From Candidatus Methylobacter titanis (GTDB lineage: Bacteria; Pseudomonadota; Gammaproteobacteria; Methylococcales; Methylomonadaceae): a DNA stretch of 58,543 nucleotides. A model generated the notes under the pieces. It was not told where the DNA came from, did not search any database, and saw only the letters and a list, made by a program, of their open reading frames with translations. The stretch covers positions 1 to 58,543 of the forward strand of contig JAQSDX010000016.1 of assembly GCA_029946125.1 (NCBI GenBank), read 5' to 3'. Made by a program: the position numbers and the translations under genes. Shown here one piece after another: positions 51,850-58,543 of the stretch (positions are counted from its first letter, which is position 1; each line of letters starts with the position of its first letter).

Positions 51850-52374
51850 TTATTGCGGCTCGGTAAAGGTTTCTTCGGAAGGTTCGGCTACTTCATAATC
51901 CCGCTCCCAGCCCTCGTTTTCCAGTTTGATATGCTGTATGGCAACGGCATTGGCATTGGCATCTAAATCAGGCAGCGCCTGAAATTCGGAGACCCAGCAG
52001 CGAAATAGCTTATAGGCGACCGCTAATTGACCGGCTTCGTTGTATAGTTCAATGATAATGTCTTTGCGAAAGTCTTTGAGCGACACTTCCGCGCCTAGTC
52101 CCGAACCGAAGTTCCAAACCTTATTCGCCCACTGCTCAAATTCCTTGTCGTGGGTAACACCCCGCTCCAGACTGATCGCCTCATATTCGGTGCGTCCTGG
52201 AGATTTCCGGCTACTGCTGGGATCGCCGCCTTCGCGGTGTTTGACGACTTCCGTGGTGCGTTTGAGTGCGCCGACCTTACTAACTCCCGCTACATATTTG
52301 CCATCCCATTTGACGCGAAACTTGAAGTTTTTATAGGGATCGAATCGTTGTGCATTCACGCTAAACTGTGCCAT
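51850..52374 (-). CDS. eCIS inner tube protein (gp19-like)
   Basis: A 174-residue tube protein. FRVKWDGKYVAGVSKVGALKRTTEVVKHREGGDPSSSRKSPGR and then EYEAISLERGVTHDKEFEQWANKVW carry the gp19/Hcp-like signature of contractile tails. Six-subunit rings stack into the tube that is driven out on contraction. Only this one full tube gene is seen, whereas Afp has two. It lies 12 bases after the sheath gene. Confidence 0.92.
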   Translation of the reverse strand: MAQFSVNAQRFDPYKNFKFRVKWDGKYVAGVSKVGALKRTTEVVKHREGGDPSSSRKSPGRTEYEAISLERGVTHDKEFEQWANKVWNFGSGLGAEVSLKDFRKDIIIELYNEAGQLAVAYKLFRCWVSEFQALPDLDANANAVAIQHIKLENEGWERDYEVAEPSEETFTEPQ

Positions 52375-52386
52375 GACCTGTGCTCC

Positions 52387-54130
52387 TTAAACTTCAATTT
52401 GCCCAGCCATCTGCTGGAGCTTGATGACGACAAATTCGGCTGGCTTTAAAGGCGCAAAGCCGACCACGATATTGACGATGCCCGAATTGATGTCGGTTTG
52501 AGTGGTGGTTTCCTTATCGCATTTGACGAAATAAGCCTCTCTAGGCGTGCTGCCCTGAAATGCGCCCTGACGGAACAAGTTGTGCATAAACGCGCCGATA
52601 TTCAGGCGAATCTGCGCCCATAGCGGCTCGTCGTTAGGCTCGAATACCACCCACTGGGTGCCGCGATACAGGCTTTCCTCAATAAACAATGCGGTACGGC
52701 GAACGGGGATGTATTTCCATTCATCTGCCAATTGATCGGCACCGCGAAGAGTGCGAGCGCCCCATACCACCCGGCCAGTAGTGGGGAATGCACGAAGGCA
52801 GTTGATACCCAGCGGGTTGAGCATGCCGTTTTCGGCATCGTTGAGAGTGACATTTACGCCTTGTATGCCATTAATGGAGGCATCCAAACCAGCCGGCGCC
52901 TTCCAAACGCCTCGGTTAGTATCGGTGCGCGCCATAATGCCGGCAATAATGCCGCACGGAACGAAAGTATCAATTTGTCCATCACGCAGAGGATCGGCTT
53001 CCAATACCCGAGGAAAATAGAGAGCGGCATTACGGGCTGTCTCGCCTGATAATCCCAGCGTCGCCAAGCCATGTCTTGCTTTGGCCGCCGCCGTGTCTTT
53101 GTTGGCGCTCCACTCGGCAGGCGCATCGACAATCAGCAAGGCGCGTCGTTCTTTACAGTAGCTCATTGCCGTTTGATAAACGGCAATAGGTGTGTTGCCC
53201 TCACGGGTGTCAGGTGGGAAACATAGCAGATTGAACAGATCGGCTTTATCCAGTGCATATAAGCCTGTCTTGTCGACCTTTTGGCCTTCATAGGCCGCTT
53301 GATCAAGCGCTCCGCCGTCCGAGCCTTTCATGTTGTCCTCAGCGGTTTTTATTTTAGCTTGAGCTGTCGTAATGTCGGCCGGTACTTGAGGTTTGGCAGC
53401 TAATGCGGCAGCCAGCTCTTTTTCGGCTTTGGTCGCATCATCATCCAAATCAACCTTGGCGGCTTCATATGCGGTTTTCTTGGCCGCATCGTTGGGTGCG
53501 GCCAGCAACTCCTTATAGGCAACGGCGGCTGCTTTAGTCTTGGTCATAGTTGGTGCCGTGCCGGGCCAAGCTACTCCTTCAGGCCATTGCACCAAGCTTG
53601 ATTCCGCTTTAAGTACCCGGTCAATACGCCGGGCATTGTCAGTCACAGTGACATTCAGAAATTTTTCGCTGGTATTGCCTAGGCGAATAGTAAGATTAAA
53701 AAGTGCGTCACTGGCAGCCAAGCCCAGACGCGTTCTTACCTCATCGGAAACTTCGACATCAAAAGTGGCGCGCAATTTCTTACCCCATACCCCAGGGCTT
53801 TTGGCAGTGATGTTCAGTCCATCAACAGTAAGCTTAGCCTTGTCATCGGTAGCTGTTGACGGAGCTTTATAGAGCCTGACGATAATCGCCTGACTACCGC
53901 CATTGAGATAAAAATCGCGAACGGAGTAACTCAAGGGATAATCAACAGCTAATCCGCCAAATTGCCGTTCGAAATCGCCAAAGCTGTTTAATAGTGACCG
54001 GGTCATTGATAGGTCCCAAGCGCGCTCGTCCAAGAAAGGCGGTAATCGAAGTCGCAACCCCGGTAATTGTGCGTACCCCGCTGGGAATCTCTTCAATGTA
54101 AACGCCCGGATATGAGAGTGTTGCAGGCAT
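52387..54130 (-). CDS. eCIS tail sheath protein, split by a one-base frameshift
   Basis: The sheath contracts to drive the tube. The true N-terminus is MPATLSYPGVYIEEIPSGVR from ATG 54130, behind a strong AGAGGAG site. After 47 codons (ending DPVTI) the frame is lost at AAA (53987-53989). In the +1 frame the protein resumes NSFGDFERQFGG and runs to the stop at 52387. Dropping one A gives DPVTINSFGDFE, the normal family sequence, and a 580-residue protein. The long frame open to 54339 starts in non-coding sequence. An Ala/Lys-rich helical insertion (about 190-290 of the corrected protein) is usual for eCIS sheaths. Confidence 0.85.
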
Positions 54131-54552
54131 GACGTGCTCCTCTTTAGTATTATTTGACAGCAGATCACGCACTCCACACACGCATAATCTTGTATGTCGA
54201 AACAGGCTGCTAACGGCAGAAACCTAAATCCTGATCTTGCTTTGCAAGCCAACCGAAATAAAAAGTCGTGCATAAAAACACATGATTTTTTTTCTGGACA
54301 GAATTTTGCGCGCATATTATCGCTGCCTGCAATATGCATAAATACGTAGGAGGAGCCGGTTTATATGGCCTCAGGGCTTTAAATGTTAGTTTGAATGTGC
54401 CTCAGGAGGCCTGATCCAGTCTACGACTTCGGTCTTTAATAGGCCGCTCTGTGTCGAACAATGCTCAACTACTGTGAAGTGGTTTTCGTTGGGATATTGC
54501 GGATATTTATGGCATCGGGAGCAACGCCGGAAGGGAGGCCCGTTAAAAAGAC
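54131..54552. other. Upstream region of the eCIS locus
   Basis: This stretch of about 420 bases between rlmA and the sheath gene has no gene I can support. It should hold the promoter of the whole eCIS operon on the minus strand, and I find no convincing -35/-10 pair: GATAAT (minus, 54321-54316) is the best -10 but lacks a -35 at proper spacing. A small hairpin GCCTC/GAGGC lies at 54399-54410. AAGAGGAG just before the sheath ATG is the ribosome site. Confidence 0.4.
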
Positions 54553-55401
54553 TTAATCCGCTGTTTTTATCGCCAGCGTCAAAATAAAGTCGGTTTCAAT
54601 GTCGAGTTGGTCGGCATCTTTAATGGTTTGCAGGACGCTTTCATTGGCTCGCCAGGCAAAAGGCGTCATCTGTAACAGGGCGATTCGTTGTTGGGGATTC
54701 GGGGAGATTTTATAGCGGATGCGTTGGCTATCGATGCGCTCAAAGCCTTGGGGGACAACGCTTTCTAAAGTATGTTCTTGCACCTCGGCATAGATAAATT
54801 CTTTTAATTGCCATAGATGTCGGGGGCCCGGTGTCACCGTTAGCAAAAGTCCTGACGGTTTCAGTACACGCCCCAGTTCATCGTCATTTGACGGGGCAAA
54901 TACTCTCAGCACAAAATCAAAATACTGACCGACATAAGGCAGCCGGTTTGAGCTGGCCACTATAAATCGGGCATTGGGTTGTTTTTGGGCGGCAGCGCGT
55001 ATCGCAAACTTGGCAATGTCGACACCGTGCAACATCATGAGGGTTGAGCAATCCGTTTCAATCTTTCGGCTGTAGTAGCCCTCGCCACAACCCAAATCCA
55101 GAAGATGTGTAGGCTGGCTTGCCTCGATGATCATTGCCACCGATTTGGCCATCGCTGCATAATATCCGGCTTCCAAAAACTCGCGTCTGGCTTGCATCAT
55201 TTGCTTACTATCGCCCGGTTCTCCGGAGCGTTTATGCTGAACCGGCAACAGATTTAAATAACCTTCTTTCGCAAGATCAAAATGATGGTTGTTTTCGCAA
55301 ATATAACTTTTAGTGGATGGCGTTAATGTTAATGGTGCGGCACAGAGCGGACATAGATAACAGGAGCTTGGATTGTGATGTTGATGTTGATGTTGATGCA
55401 T
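54553..55401 (-). CDS. rlmA: 23S rRNA m1G745 methyltransferase RlmA
   Basis: A 282-residue RlmA-type enzyme. The zinc site is CPLC at 17-20 with Cys35 and His39, then KEGYLNLLPVQHKRSGEPGDSKQMMQARREFL, a highly conserved block of the family. The SAM motif is LDLGCGEGYYS near 97. It methylates guanine 745 in helix 35 of 23S rRNA. The N-terminal MHQHQHQHH is encoded by a tandem hexanucleotide repeat and is not part of the family core, so a downstream start is conceivable, but none is better placed. Confidence 0.93.
   Translation of the reverse strand: MHQHQHQHHNPSSCYLCPLCAAPLTLTPSTKSYICENNHHFDLAKEGYLNLLPVQHKRSGEPGDSKQMMQARREFLEAGYYAAMAKSVAMIIEASQPTHLLDLGCGEGYYSRKIETDCSTLMMLHGVDIAKFAIRAAAQKQPNARFIVASSNRLPYVGQYFDFVLRVFAPSNDDELGRVLKPSGLLLTVTPGPRHLWQLKEFIYAEVQEHTLESVVPQGFERIDSQRIRYKISPNPQQRIALLQMTPFAWRANESVLQTIKDADQLDIETDFILTLAIKTAD
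55376..55399. repeat. Hexanucleotide repeat at rlmA start
   Basis: Three exact copies of TGATGT plus a fourth TGATGC, read on the plus strand, encode the His-Gln run of RlmA right after the start codon. Being six bases long, slippage would add or remove residues without a frameshift. Confidence 0.6.
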
Positions 55402-55537
55402 GCAAACAGGGAAGGGGCTTTTACTCGTAGCTTAAGCTACGCGGTGTAGGAATTTCAGGGGGATTGAACGATGGTTTTTGCTATAAGACAGGATCAACAA
55501 CGTTAACCCTGTCGACATTAAAAGCCAGATCTAATGA

Positions 55538-55867
55538 TTAGATTGACTTGTAAAAACCTAATGCTTTGTTTAATTCAGCAGCGGCTTTTTCAGTTTCTGC
55601 TTTTTTACCGAGTATCTGCGCTTGAATTATGCTTTGGTATCCTTGTTTGGCAACGGCTTCGTTGCTGGTGATTTGCTCGGAAGCTTCACGCGCTGCTTTC
55701 TCATGCAAATAAGCGGCATTGAAATCATTTTTTTCGATTTCAGCTAAAGCGGCTTCAATATGTGCAATAACTTCAGTGGCTTTTGCATCTTCGGCGAAAG
55801 CAACGTTAGTTGCGCCTAAAGACATTGCCATAAAAAAAGTAAGAACTGCTTTTTTGATTAAATTCAT
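55538..55867 (-). CDS. Small secreted helical protein
   Basis: A 109-residue protein with a signal peptide (MNLIKKAVLTFFMAMSLGATNVAFA, cut before EDAKA) and an all-helical mature part rich in Ala, Glu and Lys with regularly spaced helices, such as VIAHIEAALAEIEKNDFNAAYLHEKAAREASEQ. It looks like a periplasmic four-helix protein. I know of similar small periplasmic helical proteins (SmbP type), but the His-rich metal sites of SmbP are absent. Start ATG 55867 is preferred over upstream codons because the leader begins there. Confidence 0.65.
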   Translation of the reverse strand: MNLIKKAVLTFFMAMSLGATNVAFAEDAKATEVIAHIEAALAEIEKNDFNAAYLHEKAAREASEQITSNEAVAKQGYQSIIQAQILGKKAETEKAAAELNKALGFYKSI

Positions 55868-56246
55868 CATATACCTATGAAGTGTTTTGATATGATTTCC
55901 AGACACTGTCTGAAAATTAATGATTGGAAAGTAAAGTTCTTTCCGGGTTCTATGATATAGGATTAATCGATTGCTTATACAGTCAATTTCAAATTAAAAG
56001 TTTTTCCCACGCTAAATAAGGCTGGAGTTATTTTCGCTTAAAATATATTAATATTTTGATTTTAAAGGATAATTTTTAGTTTTTTTCATGGGTAAAATCG
56101 GCTGAATCACCGTGCAATATTATTTGCCGACAGTCTTTGAATTTACCTGAACAGTGGGTAGTCGCCAGCAGGATTTAAGTGAATTTCGGTATTTTCGCTG
56201 GCTTCCAATTCGCCAAATCGGAAACCAGCGTCATCGCTATAGCCAA
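55868..56246. other. A/T-rich intergenic region with hairpin
   Basis: No gene is supported in this stretch. It is A/T-rich around 56030-56090, with a near-palindromic AAAATATATTAATATTTT. A hairpin with arms CGCTGGCTTCC (56196-56206) and GGAAACCAGCG (56220-56230), one mismatch, lies 16 bases from the end of the SnoaL-like gene and could terminate it, though no T-run follows on that strand. The promoter of the secreted protein should lie between 55880 and 56000 but is not clear. Confidence 0.4.
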
Positions 56247-56654
56247 CTATTTGCTAACTTGAGCGATCCAATCTTGCAGGTTGTAATAGTTAGTAATGCG
56301 AGCCACTTTATTATCGCGGATGTCAAAAAAAGCGCCGGCCGGCAGGCGATATTTCTGTCCCTGTGCGGCAGGTAAGCCTTCGTCGGTTTTAATGTATTCA
56401 CCCAGCACGACAAATTCGGCAGCTGCGCGGTTGCCGTCAGGCGTAGCCATGATCACCATGTCGACCAGTTGTTCTTGGTAATTGTTATTCATGCAGGCCA
56501 TGAATTGGGTGAAGGCGTCTTTGCCGACTTCGCGTTTGCCTTGATTGATGTCGTGGATGACATCGTCGGTCAGCAGGTTAAGGAAGGACTCCATGTCGCC
56601 GCCGTTGAATGCGGCATAGTATTGTTCTACAAGCTTGATGCTGTCTTGGTTCAT
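56247..56654 (-). CDS. SnoaL-like/nuclear transport factor 2 family protein
   Basis: A 135-residue single-domain NTF2-like (SnoaL) protein: KLVEQYYAAFNGGDMESFLNLLTDDVIHDIN at the start and FFDIRDNKVARITNYYNLQDWIAQV at the end. Members are ketosteroid-isomerase-like enzymes or ligand binders with many substrates; the role here is unknown. It is cytoplasmic and lies 40 bases downstream of glnS on the same strand. Confidence 0.85.
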   Translation of the reverse strand: MNQDSIKLVEQYYAAFNGGDMESFLNLLTDDVIHDINQGKREVGKDAFTQFMACMNNNYQEQLVDMVIMATPDGNRAAAEFVVLGEYIKTDEGLPAAQGQKYRLPAGAFFDIRDNKVARITNYYNLQDWIAQVSK

Positions 56655-56694
56655 AGTAATTCCGTGGTTGATAAGTTAACTAGGTATTGGTTGA

Positions 56695-58359
56695 TTAGCC
56701 TTTTTCTCCATTATCCCGCAAGGTCACGGTGCGGTTAAACACCAGCTTGCCATCGACGCTGTCTAGCGCATCAAAACAGAAATAGCCGATGCGCTCAAAC
56801 TGGTAGCGACTTTCCGGTTGCGGATTAGCCAGACTGGCTTCCACTCTGCAATCAGTCAAGACTTCCAGGGAACTCGGGTTTATCGCATCCAGGAAGTTTT
56901 CTTCATTGTCAGGGTTAGGTACGCTGAATAAACGGTCATATAAACGCAGTTCCGCAGGTTGGGAGTGTTGCTCGGAAACCCAGTGGATCACGCCTTTGAC
57001 TTTACGGCCTTCAGGATTTTTGCCCAGCGTGTCCGGGTCGTAGCTGCAACGCAGTTCGGTGATGTTGCCGCCTTCATCCTTGATGATTTCGTTGCATTGG
57101 ATAACGTAAGAACCGCGCAAACGGACTTCGCCACCAGCCACCAAACGCTTGAATTTCGGCGGTGGAATTTCGGCAAAATCATCCTGTTCGATCAGTATGA
57201 CTTTGGAAAAAGGCACGAGGCGTTTGCCCAGTTCAGGCTTTTGCGGATGATTGCCGATTTCCAGCTGTTCGGTTTGGTCTTCAGGATAATTGTCGATAAC
57301 TACGCGCAACGGCTGTAAAACCGCCATGGCTCTGGGCGCATTGTCGTTTAAGTCTTCGCGGATGCAGTATTCCAGCACGCCCATTTCTATCCATGAGTTT
57401 TGCTTGGTCAGGCCGATGCGCTCGCAAAAATCGCGTATCGATTTTGGCGTAAAACCGGCGCGGCGTAAACCGGCGATAGTCGGCATGCGCGGGTCATCCC
57501 AGCCGTTGACGTGTTTTTCAGTGACTAACTGGTTGAGTTTGCGTTTGCTGACGATGGTGTATTCCAGCTGCAATCTTGCGAACTCTATTTGTTGCGGGTG
57601 GCTGGGTGTTTTCAGTTGATCCAGCACCCAGTCGTAAAGCGGGCGGTGATCTTCAAATTCCAGCGTACACAGCGAATGAGTGATGCCTTCCAGCGCGTCG
57701 GAAATGCAATGGGTGTAATCGTACATCGGGTAGATGCACCAGTCGTTGCCGGTTCGTTGGTGATGCACGCGGCGAATCCGGTACAACGCCGGGTCGCGCA
57801 TGTTGATGTTGGGCGAGGCCATGTCGATTTTGGCGCGCAGTACGTATTGACCGTCGGCAAATTCACCGGCGCGCATGCGTTTAAATAAATCGAGGTTATC
57901 CTCTATCGTGCGGCTACGGTCGGGGCTTTCCTTGCCGGGTTCGGTCAAGGTGCCGCGATATTCCCTGATTTGTTCGGCGGACAGGCTGTCGACATAGGCT
58001 TGGCCTTGCTCAATCAATTGCACCGCATAATCGTAAAGCTGTTCAAAATAATCCGAGGCGTGGTGCAGTTCCGACCATTCAAAGCCCAGCCAGTCTACGT
58101 CGCGTTTGATCGCTTCCACATATTCATCGCTTTCTTTTTCGGGATTGGTGTCGTCAAAACGCAGGTTGCAGGCACCGTTATTTTCGGCGGCGATGCCGAA
58201 ATTCAGGCAGATCGATTTGGCGTGACCGATATGCAGATAGCCGTTAGGTTCAGGTGGAAAGCGGGTGACGACTTTGCCGTTGTTTTTGTTGTCTTTGAGG
58301 TCACTGGCAATGATCTGGCGGATAAAATTTGACGCAGCTGGGGTATCGTTTGTGGACAT
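56695..58359 (-). CDS. glnS: Glutaminyl-tRNA synthetase GlnS
   Basis: A 554-residue class I aminoacyl-tRNA synthetase that charges tRNA-Gln. The HIGH motif is in [23 protein letters not shown], the KMSKS-like motif is VSKRKLN, and the two C-terminal beta-barrels that read the anticodon are complete. The start is ATG 58359, giving exactly the E. coli length (554); the frame runs on to a TTG at 58398, but those 13 residues do not match the family. The enzyme is essential and serves as a clear anchor for the right end of the window. Confidence 0.97.
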   Translation of the reverse strand: MSTNDTPAASNFIRQIIASDLKDNKNNGKVVTRFPPEPNGYLHIGHAKSICLNFGIAAENNGACNLRFDDTNPEKESDEYVEAIKRDVDWLGFEWSELHHASDYFEQLYDYAVQLIEQGQAYVDSLSAEQIREYRGTLTEPGKESPDRSRTIEDNLDLFKRMRAGEFADGQYVLRAKIDMASPNINMRDPALYRIRRVHHQRTGNDWCIYPMYDYTHCISDALEGITHSLCTLEFEDHRPLYDWVLDQLKTPSHPQQIEFARLQLEYTIVSKRKLNQLVTEKHVNGWDDPRMPTIAGLRRAGFTPKSIRDFCERIGLTKQNSWIEMGVLEYCIREDLNDNAPRAMAVLQPLRVVIDNYPEDQTEQLEIGNHPQKPELGKRLVPFSKVILIEQDDFAEIPPPKFKRLVAGGEVRLRGSYVIQCNEIIKDEGGNITELRCSYDPDTLGKNPEGRKVKGVIHWVSEQHSQPAELRLYDRLFSVPNPDNEENFLDAINPSSLEVLTDCRVEASLANPQPESRYQFERIGYFCFDALDSVDGKLVFNRTVTLRDNGEKG

Positions 58360-58470
58360 TGGGTTGGTATGAGTTATTGAAGGAAATTTGTGTGTCAAAA
58401 AATCAAATTATACATTGAATGAATCTGGAAAAAGCGCTTGGTCGATGAAAAACACTAAAAGCACCGGGAA

Positions 58471-58543
58471 AAAGGGGTCAGGTTACATTTTCATTGCCAT
58501 TGTTCATTTTTTTGGTCGTCCCTGCGGTACAATTTTGGAGCGC
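58471..58543 (+). other. Leader-like sequence at right edge, possible RAYT gene upstream region
   Basis: AAAGGGGTCAGGTTACATTT at 58471-58490, followed by a T-rich stretch and TACAAT at 58528-58533, resembles the conserved leader I associate with IS200/REP-associated tyrosine transposase genes in several proteobacteria. The gene itself would start beyond the window. The likeness is from memory of the motif only. Confidence 0.35.

Noticed and set aside
53970-53995. Programmed +1 frameshift in the sheath gene (CTTTGG resembles the prfB slip context)
   Set aside because: There is no stop codon at the slip site, and a shift there would drop conserved residues; deleting one A restores the family sequence exactly, so an indel is simpler.
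28778-54130. Prophage or type VI secretion locus
   Set aside because: No capsid, portal, terminase, integrase or TssJLM genes; DUF4157, DUF4255, the AAA+ ATPase and split hub/spike point to an eCIS.
53942-54181. Separate 79-residue gene upstream of the sheath
   Set aside because: Its residues 18-64 are the sheath N-terminus in the other frame; it is one half of a frameshifted gene.
56196-56230. Rho-independent terminator for the SnoaL-like gene
   Set aside because: The stem is good but no T-run follows on the minus strand, so it is only noted as a hairpin.

Overview
The window reads as chromosomal DNA of a gammaproteobacterium. The protein set (YbiT, YaeQ, RatA/RatB, BamE, LolCD, RsmJ, GlnS) and the abundance of small intergenic and intragenic palindromic repeats would fit a methanotroph of the Methylococcales, but no methane-oxidation gene is present, so that placement is an inference. 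No rRNA, tRNA, CRISPR array or integrase was seen.

Layout. 335-7432: housekeeping and orphan genes (metallophosphoesterase, ybiT, yaeQ, a NYN-domain protein, ppnP, an adjacent pair resembling the two halves of the tRNA mnm5U34 pathway, HopJ-like, isochorismatase-like, smpB). 7575-15865: a sodium symporter, ratAB, bamE, fur, lolCD, a DUF2062 protein and comEC. 15880-24707: a SUF iron-sulfur assembly operon (Rrf2 regulator, sufB, sufC, sufD, sufS, sufU, then rsmJ and a Rieske ferredoxin). It is interrupted by a RelE-type and a HicAB-type toxin-antitoxin module, each with an intact antitoxin and a toxin carrying one in-frame TAA, and by an AbiC-like membrane protein. 24782-28665: an ABC1 kinase, a MazG-like protein, a frameshifted DUF6494 gene and an APH/AAA fusion.

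28778-54130 is one continuous minus-strand locus for an extracellular contractile injection system (eCIS; Afp/PVC/MAC relatives): sheath (with a one-base frameshift), tube, Pvc16-like cap, AAA+ ATPase, two DUF4157 (eCIS core) putative cargo proteins, tube adaptor pieces, hub, spike, PAAR-like tip, gp25, two J-like baseplate proteins, a tail-I-like protein, a DUF6519 protein and a DUF6734 glycosyltransferase-like protein. Many genes overlap by 4 or 8 bases, implying translational coupling. I see no tape-measure gene and only one tube gene. One cargo protein joins DUF4157, a calpain-type protease with its Cys-His-Asn triad, and a pyroglutamyl-peptidase-like domain with Ser at the nucleophile position. 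54553-58359: rlmA, a secreted helical protein, a SnoaL-like protein and glnS. The right edge holds a conserved-looking leader of the type I associate with REP-associated tyrosine transposases.

The most unusual signal is a 51-bp repeat unit inserted in frame inside three protein genes (comEC, sufD, rsmJ). In sufD and rsmJ it is a perfect tandem pair. It is inserted sense in two genes and antisense in the third. Its length is a multiple of three, the four intact units have no stop codon in any of six frames, and each folds into a hairpin with an AA bulge whose stem positions co-vary. It behaves like the palindromic elements that invade coding sequence in Rickettsia, but its sequence is not one I recognise as described.
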